DNA of 64,000 bases, taken from the NCBI RefSeq assembly GCF_010725055.1, contig NZ_BJKB01000011.1, positions 97,340 through 161,339 on the forward strand, in the 5' to 3' direction. Source of the stretch: Gelidibacter japonicus. GTDB taxonomy: Bacteria; Bacteroidota; Bacteroidia; Flavobacteriales; Flavobacteriaceae. The position numbers were made by a program, and so were the translations under genes. Below the pieces are notes generated by a model, which worked only from the letters and a program-made list of their open reading frames with translations, was not told the DNA's origin and made no database searches. Positions 15,749-25,283 of the stretch are shown here, in pieces. The first letter of the stretch is position 1, and every line of letters starts with the position of its first letter.

Positions 15749-16729
15749 ATGATTTCGATGGATACTATTTTCAACATTCAAACACAAGCCGAATTTGAAT
15801 CTGCAAGCTTGGAGGTTTTCAAATTTCAATTTGAGAACAACCGGGTATACCGTTCCTTTTGCGATTTGCTCTATATTCATCCAAGTGACGTTAAACGCAT
15901 AGAAGACATTCCGTTCCTTCCCATACAATTCTTTAAATCGCATGATGTTTTGAGCAGTACGCAACCCGTAGAACAGGTATTCACCAGCTCAGGAACTACC
16001 GGCGATGCAACGAGCAAGCATCAGGTTACGGATCTACACATTTACAAAGAAAGCTTTAGGCGTGCCTTTTCCCATTTTTACGGTCCCATGGAAGATTATG
16101 TCGTGTTGGCATTATTACCTTCTTATTTGGAACGTGAAGGCTCCTCCTTGATTTATATGGTAGAGGATATGATCAAACGGTCGGGACAGGTTGAAAGCGG
16201 ATTTTATCTTCATAACCTTTCCGACTTAAATGACATTTTAATAGACTTGGATAAGCAAGGCAGAAAGGTACTGCTCATCGGCGTATCCTTTGCCCTATTG
16301 GATTTGGTTGAATCTTACCAGTTTCAATTGAAAAACACCGTAATTATGGAAACTGGCGGAATGAAGGGCCGACGCAAAGAATTGGTAAGAGAAGAACTGC
16401 ATGACCTACTCAAAAAAGGATTTGGGGTAAAAAACATCCACAGCGAATATGGAATGACAGAGCTGCTAAGTCAAGCTTACTCCAATGGCCATGGAATTTT
16501 TAAATGTCCCAATTGGATGCAGATCCGCACCAGGGATACTGAAGACCCGCTGTCCATACTTCCAAATCACAGAACAGGCGGCATCAATGTAATTGATTTG
16601 GCCAATATCAATTCCTGCTCATTTATTGCCACCCAAGACCTGGGAAAGACCTTTGCCGACAAGAGTTTTGAAATTATTGGCCGCTTTGATCATTCAGACA
16701 TCAGGGGCTGCAACCTTATGGTATTATAA
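15749..16729 (+). CDS. LuxE/PaaK-like acyl-protein synthetase
   Basis: A 326-residue member of the LuxE acyl-protein synthetase group within the adenylate-forming superfamily. The phosphate-binding P-loop-like motif is VFTSSGTTGDATSKHQV. A second core motif, HSEYGMTELLSQAYSNG, matches the Y-G-x-T-E adenylate motif, and the tail has FEIIGRFDHSDIRGCNLMV. LuxE proteins activate a carboxylic acid as acyl-AMP and transfer it to a Cys or a partner. No luxC/luxD or reductase genes are nearby, so the substrate is unknown and luminescence is not suggested. It stands alone, with a terminator about 150 nt downstream. Two in-frame ATGs (15749 and 15758) are possible starts. Confidence 0.82.
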   Translation: MISMDTIFNIQTQAEFESASLEVFKFQFENNRVYRSFCDLLYIHPSDVKRIEDIPFLPIQFFKSHDVLSSTQPVEQVFTSSGTTGDATSKHQVTDLHIYKESFRRAFSHFYGPMEDYVVLALLPSYLEREGSSLIYMVEDMIKRSGQVESGFYLHNLSDLNDILIDLDKQGRKVLLIGVSFALLDLVESYQFQLKNTVIMETGGMKGRRKELVREELHDLLKKGFGVKNIHSEYGMTELLSQAYSNGHGIFKCPNWMQIRTRDTEDPLSILPNHRTGGINVIDLANINSCSFIATQDLGKTFADKSFEIIGRFDHSDIRGCNLMVL

Positions 16730-16872
16730 ATCTTTGTTAAAGTGTAAGATTGCTGTAATCAAACGGCTTTTTATACGACCAAATACACACCTAAAAAACC
16801 GACTGTTTGGGAAACCAAAAAAAGTATTCTATAATTGAAAAAGAGAAGTTTTTAAGTTGATTGGTTGGTTTT

Positions 16873-16913
16873 TTGACGCCTGGAGAGGTTTACGTCTTCA
16901 GGCGTTTTTTTTT
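16873..16913 (+). terminator. Rho-independent terminator downstream of the LuxE-like gene
   Basis: Stem ACGCCTG (16876-16882) pairs with CAGGCGT (16899-16905), followed by nine T. Only the plus strand has the T-tract, so it serves rightward transcription. Confidence 0.8.
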
Positions 16914-16921
16914 AGTGAAGC

Positions 16922-16972
16922 AGTCCCGCCAAAAGCGGGACGTAGCTGAGCTAATCCCGCTTTTGGGCGGGA
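16922..16972. repeat. GC-rich double palindrome
   Basis: Two palindromic units of the type TCCCGC-AAAA-GCGGGA occur in opposite sense (about 16924-16940 and 16955-16972) in an otherwise AT-rich gap, separated by GTAGCTGAGCTA, which contains the palindrome TAGCTGAGCTA. It looks like a REP-type element. Confidence 0.55.
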
Positions 16973-17050
16973 TCTAATAAATTCATTTTTTTGATTTAAT
17001 TAAATGAAACAGCTCTTTTCAATGACATTACAATTGTGATTCCTTAATAA

Positions 17051-18361
17051 TTAAGAGCCCACTTTTATAATATAGGTATTCTTCTTTCCTCTATTGAGAA
17101 TGATGTATTTGCCATTGATCAAATCATCGGTCGTCAATATATAGTCTTCAGCAACTTTTTCCTTGTTCACCGATATGGAATTTTCCTTCAACGCACGTCG
17201 CGCCTCGCCATTGGAATTTAAAAACCCGGTCTTGGCCGAAAGTGCAGCAATCATATCGACGCCTTCATCAAATTCAGATTTAGGGATTTCTGCCAATGGC
17301 ACCCCTTCAAAAACTTCCAAAAACATGGCTTCATCCAAGGTTCTGATATCTTGTTTAAAGCTATCGCTGAACAATATATTGGACGCTCTCTCCGCTTTTT
17401 CAAATTCTTCCTTGGAATGCACAAAAGTGGTCACTTCCTCCGCCAATCGCTTTTGTAGGATTCTTAAATGTGGGGCCTGCCTATGTTCTTCAATGAGTTT
17501 TTCGATAGTGTCCCGATCCAAAAACGTAAAGATCTTGATATATCTATCGGCATCTTCATCACTCGTGTTCAACCAGAATTGATAGAATTTATAAACCGAG
17601 GTCTTATCAGCATCCAACCAAATATTGCCGCCTTCGCTCTTGCCGAATTTTGAACCGTCCGCTTTAGTGATCAGCGGACAGGTCATGGCGTAAGCTTTGG
17701 CGTCATGGCCCACATTCATACGACGTACCAGCTCGGTTCCAGTGGTAATATTTCCCCATTGGTCACTACCTCCCATTTGCAAAAGAATATTGTGGTGCTT
17801 GTGCAAATAGTAAAAATCATAACCTTGGATCAACTGGTAAGTGAATTCTGTAAAAGACATCCCAACACTGCCTTCTTCCCCTGAGAATCGTTTTTTGACC
17901 GAATCTTTGGACATCATATAATTGACCGTAATACGCTTGCCGACATCTCTTGCGAAATCGATGAATGAGAAATCCTTCATCCAATCATAGTTGTTTACTA
18001 AAACCGGCGCATTCTTGGCAGTCGAATTGAAGTCCAAAAATCGGGACAACACTGATTTTATACCAGCCACATTCTTTTCCAAAGTGGCCTCATCCAATAA
18101 ATTACGCTCGTCACTCTTCCCTGACGGATCCCCAATCATTCCCGTAGCACCACCTACCAAAGCATAAGGTTTGTGTCCCGCTTTTTCCAAATGGACCAAA
18201 AGAATAATAGGCACTAAACTGCCAATATGTAGCGAATCGGATGTGGGATCAAATCCAATATATGCGCTGGTCATTTCTTTACTGAGTTGTTCTTCAGTTC
18301 CGGGCATGATATCGTGTACCATTCCTCTCCAGCGTAAATCTTCTACAAAAGGGTTTGTCAT
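17051..18361 (-). CDS. tyrS: Tyrosyl-tRNA synthetase
   Basis: A 436-residue class Ic aminoacyl-tRNA synthetase charging tRNA-Tyr in the cytoplasm. The HIGH-type motif is visible as [10 protein letters not shown] and the KMSKS-type motif as KFGKSEGG. The tyrosine-binding region has [25 protein letters not shown]. The C-terminal ~70 residues form an S4-type RNA-binding domain ([15 protein letters not shown]...LNRGKKN). Length is normal for the bacterial short form. A candidate -7 box TATCTTTG (minus strand, 18393-18400) lies 32 nt upstream of the ATG. The gene is divergent from the SDR gene at 18454. Confidence 0.97.
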   Translation of the reverse strand: MTNPFVEDLRWRGMVHDIMPGTEEQLSKEMTSAYIGFDPTSDSLHIGSLVPIILLVHLEKAGHKPYALVGGATGMIGDPSGKSDERNLLDEATLEKNVAGIKSVLSRFLDFNSTAKNAPVLVNNYDWMKDFSFIDFARDVGKRITVNYMMSKDSVKKRFSGEEGSVGMSFTEFTYQLIQGYDFYYLHKHHNILLQMGGSDQWGNITTGTELVRRMNVGHDAKAYAMTCPLITKADGSKFGKSEGGNIWLDADKTSVYKFYQFWLNTSDEDADRYIKIFTFLDRDTIEKLIEEHRQAPHLRILQKRLAEEVTTFVHSKEEFEKAERASNILFSDSFKQDIRTLDEAMFLEVFEGVPLAEIPKSEFDEGVDMIAALSAKTGFLNSNGEARRALKENSISVNKEKVAEDYILTTDDLINGKYIILNRGKKNTYIIKVGS

Positions 18362-18392
18362 GAGTTTTGAGATTAATTTTATAAATTTTCTG

Positions 18393-18400
18393 CAAAGATA
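18393..18400 (-). promoter_or_regulatory. Candidate -7 box (TATCTTTG) of tyrS
   Basis: An exact TAnnTTTG match lies on the minus strand, 32 nt upstream of the tyrS ATG. No TTG was found at the ideal -33 spacing. Confidence 0.4.
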
Positions 18401-18453
18401 AACATCAAAGGAGAATTAGGGATTAATATCCAATAATTCTTTATTTTAGTGAT

Positions 18454-19479
18454 ATGATATTAGTCACAGGAGGCACAGGTTTGGTAGGTTCGCATTTGCT
18501 CTATAAACTACTGAAAACCAGCAATAAAATAAGAGCAATTTACCGAAGAGAACATAAATTGGCCTTGGTAAAAAAGGTTTTTTCCTACTATAGCGCCGAT
18601 TATGAGTCGCTTTTCGAACAAATAGAATGGGTAGAGGCCGATATTACAGACATTCCTGCACTGCAGAGGGCCTTTCAAGATATAGACTATGTTTACCACT
18701 GTGCAGCCTTTGTAAGTTTTGAACCTGACAAGTACCATGTTTTGCGGAAGATCAATATTGAAGGCACCGCCAATGTGGTCAATTTATGCCTATCCTATCA
18801 GGTAAAAAAACTCTGTTATGTCAGTTCCATTGCTGCCATTGGGCATCAACAGAATCCGCAGCAATTGATCACTGAAGACACCAATTGGAATCAGGATGCC
18901 GACAACAGCGTGTATGCCATTACCAAATACGGCGCTGAAATTGAAGTTTGGAGAGGCACTCAGGAAGGCATTGATGCGGTGATTATAAATCCGGGAATCA
19001 TCATTGGGCCAGGTTTCTGGAATAGCGGAGGCAGCAGTAGCTTGATCAAGAAGATATACAAAGGCATGCCCTACTACACCCATGGTGTTACCGCTTATGT
19101 GAATGTTGATGATGTGGTCAGGGCAATGGTGTTGTTAATGCAAAGTCTCATTAAAAATGAGCGATTTATCGTCATTTCAGAGAATCTATCTTTTAAGGAA
19201 TTTCAACAACAAACGGCATTGGCCCTTGGTGTAAAACCAGCATCAAAGGAAGCCACACCCTTAATTTTGGGCCTAGGATGGCGATTGGATTGGCTGAGCC
19301 GTTTGCTCACAGGAAAACGTAGAAGATTGTCAAGACAGATGACCAGAAGCGCAAGGAGTATCACAAAATATGACGCCTCAAAAATAAAAAACGCTTTGGA
19401 CTTCAAATTTAAGCCAATGCAGGTTTCCATTGAAGACACCTGTCAATTGTTTTTGGACGATTTAAAAAATGGGATTTAA
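18454..19479 (+). CDS. Extended SDR NAD-dependent epimerase/dehydratase
   Basis: A 341-residue extended short-chain dehydrogenase. The N-terminal NAD(P)-binding motif is MILVTGGTGLVGSHLLYKLL. The catalytic YxxxK appears as YAITKYGAE, with an upstream Ser region (VSSIAAIGHQQ). The sequence HCAAFVSFEP matches the NAD-binding turn of 3-beta-HSD/dihydroflavonol reductase-like members. The C-terminal part is the variable substrate domain. The exact substrate (sugar nucleotide, sterol-like or flavonoid-like) cannot be decided from sequence. The gene ends with a 4-bp convergent overlap with the DUF4296 lipoprotein gene. Confidence 0.88.
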   Translation: MILVTGGTGLVGSHLLYKLLKTSNKIRAIYRREHKLALVKKVFSYYSADYESLFEQIEWVEADITDIPALQRAFQDIDYVYHCAAFVSFEPDKYHVLRKINIEGTANVVNLCLSYQVKKLCYVSSIAAIGHQQNPQQLITEDTNWNQDADNSVYAITKYGAEIEVWRGTQEGIDAVIINPGIIIGPGFWNSGGSSSLIKKIYKGMPYYTHGVTAYVNVDDVVRAMVLLMQSLIKNERFIVISENLSFKEFQQQTALALGVKPASKEATPLILGLGWRLDWLSRLLTGKRRRLSRQMTRSARSITKYDASKIKNALDFKFKPMQVSIEDTCQLFLDDLKNGI

Positions 19480-19907
19480 CTGATGGAATCGCCCTCGATG
19501 GTTTTTGTAGAATCTTTTTTGCTTCTTTCAGCTTTTCTAATGGAATCCTTAACCCTCTGTTCCTCCTCGGTCAGCTTTTCGTAAAGCGCTTTGTCTTTTT
19601 CCAAATCTGCCTTCACCTTTTCCACCAGCTGGGCATAAACCTCGGTATCGTAGGCATAATAGGTGTTGCTTTCGGCAAATTGCAAACTGTCAATCCCGTG
19701 CTTTTTGTACACATACTCCAAAGGCATAATCCCGTTGAGCTCCAACACTTTTTTATTGACACTTTTTGCCGCATTGAGAAGATAGAGGTCGTACATGATC
19801 TCGGACATCTTATCTTTTGCAATCAAGTTTTTAGGCTTTTTAGGTCTGTCAATTGTGTTGCAACCAACAAAAGAAATGAGGATTACGATGTAAAAAAAGT
19901 GTTTCAT
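19476..19907 (-). CDS. DUF4296 lipoprotein
   Basis: A 143-residue protein with a lipoprotein signal peptide (MKHFFYIVILISFVGCNT, lipobox FVGC). The central segment KDKMSEIMYDLYLLNAA...KKHGIDSLQFAESNTYYA is characteristic of the Bacteroidota family DUF4296. The C-terminus is highly charged and probably helical (about residues 95-135). It is anchored to a membrane by its N-terminal Cys. Its ATG overlaps the stop codon of the upstream dihydroorotase gene (ATGA), so the two are co-translated. The function of the family is unknown. Confidence 0.88.
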   Translation of the reverse strand: MKHFFYIVILISFVGCNTIDRPKKPKNLIAKDKMSEIMYDLYLLNAAKSVNKKVLELNGIMPLEYVYKKHGIDSLQFAESNTYYAYDTEVYAQLVEKVKADLEKDKALYEKLTEEEQRVKDSIRKAERSKKDSTKTIEGDSIS

Positions 19908-21250
19908 CTCTCAAAAGTTAATCGTTTTCCTGCTTTAACATCCAAAACCTTGAAATTCTTGTACACCAAAGCACCATTGACAAAAGTATGGGTAATTCTC
20001 GACTTAAAGGTCACCCCCTCAAAAGGCGACCATCCACATTTGTATAGGATGTTCTCCTTATTTACGGTCCACGGACTATTGATATCCACAATGGCCAAAT
20101 CGGCGTAATACCCAGGCTTTATATATCCACGTTTCTCGATCTGAAACAAAATAGCAGGATTATGGCACATTTTTTCGGCAATTTTCTCTAAGCTTATTCT
20201 ATCCCTATGGAAAGCCTCAATCATAGCAACCAAGGCATGCTGCACCAAAGGTCCGCCAGAAGGTGCATTGGTATATACATTTTGCTTTTCCTCTAAGGTA
20301 TGTGGAGCATGATCTGTAGCCACGACATCAATGCGGTCGTCCAAAAGTGCTTTCCACAATTCCTCCCGATCATTGGCCGTCTTAACCGCCGGATTCCATT
20401 TGATTAGCGTTCCTTTGTTCTTATAGTCTTCATCGCTAAACCACAAATGATGAATACATACCTCAGCGGTAATTTTCTTATCCTTTAACGGAATTTTATT
20501 CGTGAACAGTTGCGTTTCCTTGGCAGTGGATACATGGAAAATATGCAGACGGGCTCCTGTTTTCTTAGCCAATTCAATGGCCTTGGAAGAAGACAGGTAA
20601 CAAGCTTCTTCACTTCTGATGATGGGATGGCATTCCATAGGAATATCATTTCCGTAGGTGTTGATATGCGCTTCCAGATTTCGTTTTATTGTCGCTTCAT
20701 CTTCACAATGCACAGAAATCAATAGATCGGTACTTTTGAAGATTTTCTCCAAAACCTCTGTATTATCCACCAACATATCACCAGTTGAAGATCCTAAAAA
20801 CAACTTCAGTCCGGCCACATTTTTGGAATCCACCTTCAATATCTCTTCCAAATTGGTATTGGTACCACCAAACATAAATGAATAATTGGCGTATGATGTG
20901 TTTGCGGCAATATCAAACTTGGCTTCCAGTTTTTCAATGGTTGTGGTTTGCGGCGAAGTGTTTGGCATTTCGATAAACGACGTGATCCCACCAGCAATGG
21001 CGGCCTTCGACTCTGATGCGATGGTTGCCTTATGGGTCAGTCCAGGTTCTCTAAAATGGACCTGATCATCGATTACCCCAGGAAAAACATAGTTTCCTTC
21101 CACATCGATCACCATCACATCAGCATTTTTCGCACTGATAGAATCGGCAACTTCCTTAATGAATTCTCCTTCAATTAAAATATCACCCTCAAAAATGCGT
21201 CCCTCATTGACAATCTTGGCATTTTTAATAAGTACTGTTTTCTCTTTCAT
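19904..21250 (-). CDS. pyrC: Dihydroorotase (Bacteroidota type)
   Basis: A 448-residue amidohydrolase that should convert carbamoyl-aspartate and dihydroorotate in pyrimidine synthesis. I start it at the ATG at 21250 (MKEKTVLIKNAKIVNEG), because the frame upstream of it lacks family similarity. Motifs are FPGVIDDQVHFREPGLTHK, LKLFLGSSTGDML around the expected carbamylated Lys, SVHCEDE, HIFHVSTAKE and ATDHAPHT. The usual metal-binding HxH reads QVH here, with the first His replaced by Gln. It is the first gene of a small unit: DUF4296 overlaps its stop codon by 4 bp, and the glycosyltransferase gene ends about 90 bp upstream on the same strand. Confidence 0.9.
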   Translation of the reverse strand: MKEKTVLIKNAKIVNEGRIFEGDILIEGEFIKEVADSISAKNADVMVIDVEGNYVFPGVIDDQVHFREPGLTHKATIASESKAAIAGGITSFIEMPNTSPQTTTIEKLEAKFDIAANTSYANYSFMFGGTNTNLEEILKVDSKNVAGLKLFLGSSTGDMLVDNTEVLEKIFKSTDLLISVHCEDEATIKRNLEAHINTYGNDIPMECHPIIRSEEACYLSSSKAIELAKKTGARLHIFHVSTAKETQLFTNKIPLKDKKITAEVCIHHLWFSDEDYKNKGTLIKWNPAVKTANDREELWKALLDDRIDVVATDHAPHTLEEKQNVYTNAPSGGPLVQHALVAMIEAFHRDRISLEKIAEKMCHNPAILFQIEKRGYIKPGYYADLAIVDINSPWTVNKENILYKCGWSPFEGVTFKSRITHTFVNGALVYKNFKVLDVKAGKRLTFER

Positions 21251-21341
21251 GTGATTGTTTTTATTGTTTTTTAACGGACACATGCTGTTCGCAATCAACC
21301 TTTCTAATGGGGTTTAAAACCTTTAGCATGCTCGGTTCATA

Positions 21342-22064
21342 TTATTTGCCAAATAGGCTTTTAAATTTCATGTTTATAACTCCAAAAACTGCTTCAGAAA
21401 TAATGCCACCGCTCATTTTCGATTTTCCTTTTGCTCGATCTGTAAAAATCACGGGGACTTCCACAATTTTAAAACCTTTTAAATGGGCCTTAAACTTCAT
21501 TTCTATTTGAAACGCATAGCCCACAAATTTAATAGCATCCAAATCTATGGTTTCCAACACCTTTCGTTTATAACAAACAAAACCAGCTGTGGTATCCTGA
21601 ATTTTCATCCGTGTAATAAATCGCACATATTTGGATGCAAAATACGACAATAGTATTCTGTTCATTGGCCAATTGACCACATTCACACCTGTGATATATC
21701 GAGACCCAATGGCAACGTCAGCACCATCCTTGGCGCAAGCGTTATACAGTCTTCCCAAATCGTCCGGATCATGTGAAAAATCGGCGTCCATTTCAAAAAT
21801 ATAGTCATATTTATTCTCCAGGCACCATTTGAATCCGTCAATATAAGCAGTTCCCAATCCGGTTTTGTTCTTACGTTGGAGCAAAAATAAACGATCTGGA
21901 AATTCCTCTTGAAGGAACTTTACTTTTTCTGCCGTTAAATCAGGTGAGTTGTCATCTACCACAAGAACGTCAAAAGCTTTATCTTGGGCAAATACCGCAA
22001 TGATAATCGCCTCAATATTCTCGATTTCATTGTAGGTTGGGATGATGACAATAGCGTCTTTCAT
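21342..22064 (-). CDS. Polyprenol phosphate mannose synthase-like GT2
   Basis: A 240-residue family 2 glycosyltransferase resembling Dpm1-type polyprenol-monophosphomannose synthases. Key motifs are IIPTYNEIENIE at the N-terminus, VVDDNSPD, the metal-binding EMDADFSHDPDD, and DTTAGFVCYKRKVLE. There is no C-terminal membrane domain, so it is the short soluble form acting at the inner leaflet. It would make mannosyl- (or another hexosyl-) phospho-undecaprenol for glycan or protein glycosylation. I use the ATG at 22064 (MKDAIVIIPTYNE). A longer frame begins with TTG at 22082. Confidence 0.9.
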   Translation of the reverse strand: MKDAIVIIPTYNEIENIEAIIIAVFAQDKAFDVLVVDDNSPDLTAEKVKFLQEEFPDRLFLLQRKNKTGLGTAYIDGFKWCLENKYDYIFEMDADFSHDPDDLGRLYNACAKDGADVAIGSRYITGVNVVNWPMNRILLSYFASKYVRFITRMKIQDTTAGFVCYKRKVLETIDLDAIKFVGYAFQIEMKFKAHLKGFKIVEVPVIFTDRAKGKSKMSGGIISEAVFGVINMKFKSLFGK

Positions 22065-22151
22065 TGGTAAAAATTTTAGCAAAAGTAAGTTTTTTTAAAA
22101 GATTAATTTTATTGAAATGGACAGATAAAATTTTCTTTATAATTTAGCAGC

Positions 22152-22805
22152 ATGATGAGAGAAATAATAGCGAACGAGTGGTTTACCATTTTCATGGTTT
22201 TGGGATTGGTATTTATTACCCTCGCGAAAGTATTATACACCAATCGGTTTTTGGATTTTATCGGTGTTTTTGGCAACTCGAGATACCTCAAAATCTATAC
22301 TAAAGATCAAAAATTTATTGACATTTTTGATGGGCTATTGTTTTTCAACCTCGTTATATCACTATCTATTTTTGGGTACCTTTCTTTTCTCACCCTACAA
22401 CCAGATCAGACTTTTGAACTTGATGTTTTCCTAAAAATCCTCCTTGGGATATCCACATTGGGGATCATTAAAATTTTGATTGAACGGCTCATAGGAAGTC
22501 TCTTTGAAATTGACAAAGTGATTGAATCCTACCTGTTCCAAAAAACAAGTTATAAAAACTTTAGCGGATTTGTTCTTTTACCTCTTAACGCCTTGTTATT
22601 ATACACGATAAGTCCAACAAGAACTAGTATTCTTGTAGGAATTTTAGTGTTGGTGATTATAAATCTTATCGGATTTGCAACTTCATTTAAAATTCATCAA
22701 AAGACGGTGTTAAACAACATATTCTATTTTATTTTGTATCTTTGCGCACTTGAAATTGGGCCTTATCTGATTTTATATAAAGTAATTGTAGAATATAAAG
22801 CTTAA
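22152..22805 (+). CDS. DUF4271 integral membrane protein
   Basis: A 217-residue protein with about six hydrophobic segments and no signal peptide cleavage site. Composition and context match DUF4271. It is followed 15 bp later by hemD in the same direction, an order I associate with other Flavobacteriia. Two ATG codons (22152, 22155) are adjacent. Function is unknown; a role linked to tetrapyrrole synthesis is only suggested by the neighbour. Confidence 0.8.
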   Translation: MMREIIANEWFTIFMVLGLVFITLAKVLYTNRFLDFIGVFGNSRYLKIYTKDQKFIDIFDGLLFFNLVISLSIFGYLSFLTLQPDQTFELDVFLKILLGISTLGIIKILIERLIGSLFEIDKVIESYLFQKTSYKNFSGFVLLPLNALLLYTISPTRTSILVGILVLVIINLIGFATSFKIHQKTVLNNIFYFILYLCALEIGPYLILYKVIVEYKA

Positions 22806-22820
22806 AACCACCGCAAGCCT

Positions 22821-23567
22821 ATGAAAGTGAAAACAATTTTAGTGTCACAGCCCGAACCTAAAATCGAAAATTCGCCTTATTTTGATCTCCAGGAAAAACA
22901 AAAAGTCAAAATCGACTTCCGACCATTTATCCATGTTGAAGGTGTTGCTGCGAAAGATGTAAGACAGCAAAAAGTTGATTTGAATCAATATTCCGCTATT
23001 ATTTTGACCAGCAGAAATTCTGTAGATCATTTTTTTAGAGTGGCAGATGAGATGCGCTATAAAGTGCCTGATACTTTAAAATATTTTTGTCAAAGCGAAG
23101 CCGTAGCTTTCTATCTTCAAAAATATGTAGTGTACAGAAAACGAAGAATTTATGTTGGAAAACGTAATTTCGAAGACCTTTCACCTTTGATCAAGAAATA
23201 CAAGGATGAGACCTTCTTATTGCCAACTACCGATAAACTGAAGGATGAAGTCCCTGAACTCTTGAATAGTTTAAATATTAAGTGGAAGGAGGCAATTTTT
23301 TACAAAACAGTGATAAGCGATCTATCCGATCTTGCCGACGTTTTCTATGATATTTTAGTGTTTTTCAGCCCCTCAGGTATTGAATCCTTATTCCATAATT
23401 TCCCAGACTTTAAGCAAAACGATACCCGAATTGCAGTTTTTGGAAATACAACGGCAAAAGCTGTTGAAGATCACGGTTTAAGAGTCGATATTTTAGCGCC
23501 TACTCCCGAAACGCCATCAATGACCATGGCTTTGGAGAAGTATATCGAAAAAGTGAATAAAAAATAG
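22821..23567 (+). CDS. hemD: Uroporphyrinogen-III synthase
   Basis: A 248-residue HemD-type protein that closes hydroxymethylbilane to uroporphyrinogen III in heme and corrin synthesis. The family is poorly conserved. Visible landmarks are the early AIILTSRNSVDHFF, FCQSEAVAFYLQKY, a middle FLLPTTDKLKDEVPELL, FYKTV, and the typical late IAVFGNTTAKAVEDHGL. The start ATG is clear. It lies 15 bp after the DUF4271 gene and is followed by a strong bidirectional terminator. Confidence 0.88.
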   Translation: MKVKTILVSQPEPKIENSPYFDLQEKQKVKIDFRPFIHVEGVAAKDVRQQKVDLNQYSAIILTSRNSVDHFFRVADEMRYKVPDTLKYFCQSEAVAFYLQKYVVYRKRRIYVGKRNFEDLSPLIKKYKDETFLLPTTDKLKDEVPELLNSLNIKWKEAIFYKTVISDLSDLADVFYDILVFFSPSGIESLFHNFPDFKQNDTRIAVFGNTTAKAVEDHGLRVDILAPTPETPSMTMALEKYIEKVNKK

Positions 23568-23587
23568 AATTTCGATTTTTTAAAAAC

Positions 23588-23627
23588 TAAAAAAGGCGAT
23601 TCAGTATTCTGAATCGCCTTTTTATTT
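23588..23627. terminator. Bidirectional terminator between hemD and pckA
   Basis: A perfect 15-bp stem (AAAAGGCGATTCAG... with CTGAATCGCCTTTT) surrounds a TATT loop. A- and T-tracts flank both sides, so it can stop transcription of both convergent genes. Confidence 0.93.
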
Positions 23628-23642
23628 TATTGCGGCTTTAAA

Positions 23643-25259
23643 TTAGAACGCATAACGTTGAGGCCCGCCTCTTCTGATTTCCTCACTCGCAAAACTTTCA
23701 AATTTCTTAAAGTTTTCTCTAAAGGCATTGGTCAGTTTAAAGGCCATTGTATAATAAGCTTCATCATTGTTCCAAGTTGTTCTTGGGCTTAGTACCTCAG
23801 TAGGCACACCCGGGCAGGATCTTGGTTGCGCTACGCCAAATACGGAATGGATATGATAATGGTCGTAATCATAAAGACCCAAATCGCCATTCAATACCGC
23901 GTTGATCATCGCTCTGGTATATTTCAATTTCATTCTGGTACCAACACCATATGGACCACCGGTCCAACCTGTATTAACCAACCATACGCTCACGCCGGTC
24001 TCCTTCATTTTGTCACTCAACATCTCGGCATACTTTGCAGGATGCAAAGGCATAAACGGTGCACCAAAACACGCTGAGAAATTTGGTACAGGCTCGACAA
24101 CGCCAGCTTCGGTACCGGCAACTTTGGCCGTATAGCCAGAGATAAAATGATAGGCCGCCTGACTAGGTGTCAGTTTGGAGATTGGAGGCAAGACGCCAAA
24201 GGCATCTGCGGTCAAAAAGAATATATTTTTTGGGTTTTTCCCAATTGAAGGCACGGCGATATTGTCAATATGATCAATGGGATAGCTCACACGCGTATTT
24301 GGCGTGATGGAAATATCATTGAAATCAACCTTTCCGCTGGCATCCAGAATAACATTCTCCAGAATAGCACCTTTTTTAATCGCTTTAAAAATATCAGGCT
24401 CATTTTCTTCACAAAGATTAATGACTTTCGCATAACAGCCGCCTTCAAAATTAAATACGGTATTTTCTTTGGTCCAACCGTGTTCGTCATCTCCTATCAA
24501 GCGTCTTTCAGGATCTGCAGATAAAGTGGTTTTCCCTGTTCCTGACAATCCGAAGAATATAGCTGTATCACCATCCTTACCAATGTTGGCGCTACAGTGC
24601 ATAGGCAAAGTCTCCTTAAATACTGGTAAAATAAAGTTTAGGGCAGAAAAGATACCTTTCTTAATTTCTCCTGTATACCCTGTTCCACCAATAAGCGCAA
24701 TTTTTCTGGTAAAATCCAAAATGGCAAAGTTATGCTGGCGGGTCGCATCGACTGCTGGATCGGCCATAAAACCTGGCGCATTAACTATGGTCCATTCAGG
24801 AGAAAAGTCCTTTAACTCCTCTTCCGTCGGCCTCAAAAACATATTGTAGGCAAATTGATTGCTCCAGGCATATTCAGTAATCACCCTAATATTCAACTTG
24901 TAATTTTCATCGGCACAAGCATAACTGTCTCTTACGAAAACCTCTTTTCCAGAAAGATAATGGGTTACTTTATCATATAACTTTTGAAAATCGTTGGGAT
25001 CAAATGGAATGTTGACATTTCCCCACCAAACTCGATCCTTGGTAACATCATCTTTAACAATGAACCTGTCCAAAGGCGATCGTCCAGTGAACTCTCCAGT
25101 GTTAACTGCCAGAGCGCCAGAAGATGCTTCTACGCCTTGTCCTTTGGCAATTGCAATATCATGAAGCTTTTCTGGTGGAAGTTGGTAATATACTTCGGCA
25201 TTTTTAATGCCGTACTCATCTAACGAAATCGATTTCGTAGTTTGGGTGTAATTGGCCAT
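23643..25259 (-). CDS. pckA: Phosphoenolpyruvate carboxykinase (ATP)
   Basis: A 538-residue ATP-dependent PEPCK that makes PEP from oxaloacetate in gluconeogenesis. The kinase-1a P-loop is GLSGTGKTTLSADP and the kinase-2 region is LIGDDEHGW. GGTGYTGEIKKGIFS and MHCSANIG surround the oxaloacetate and metal site. I start at the ATG at 25259 (MANYTQTTKSISLDEYG), because the upstream extension begins with TTG. A -7 box TAATTTTG (minus strand, 25284-25291) sits 25 nt before the start. Confidence 0.97.
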   Translation of the reverse strand: MANYTQTTKSISLDEYGIKNAEVYYQLPPEKLHDIAIAKGQGVEASSGALAVNTGEFTGRSPLDRFIVKDDVTKDRVWWGNVNIPFDPNDFQKLYDKVTHYLSGKEVFVRDSYACADENYKLNIRVITEYAWSNQFAYNMFLRPTEEELKDFSPEWTIVNAPGFMADPAVDATRQHNFAILDFTRKIALIGGTGYTGEIKKGIFSALNFILPVFKETLPMHCSANIGKDGDTAIFFGLSGTGKTTLSADPERRLIGDDEHGWTKENTVFNFEGGCYAKVINLCEENEPDIFKAIKKGAILENVILDASGKVDFNDISITPNTRVSYPIDHIDNIAVPSIGKNPKNIFFLTADAFGVLPPISKLTPSQAAYHFISGYTAKVAGTEAGVVEPVPNFSACFGAPFMPLHPAKYAEMLSDKMKETGVSVWLVNTGWTGGPYGVGTRMKLKYTRAMINAVLNGDLGLYDYDHYHIHSVFGVAQPRSCPGVPTEVLSPRTTWNNDEAYYTMAFKLTNAFRENFKKFESFASEEIRRGGPQRYAF

Positions 25260-25283
25260 AATAATATTGTGTTGTTTGTTGTG

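Noticed and set aside
16593-16838. Small open frame at the end of the LuxE-like gene
   Set aside because: It is out of frame inside the LuxE-like gene and has no recognisable features.
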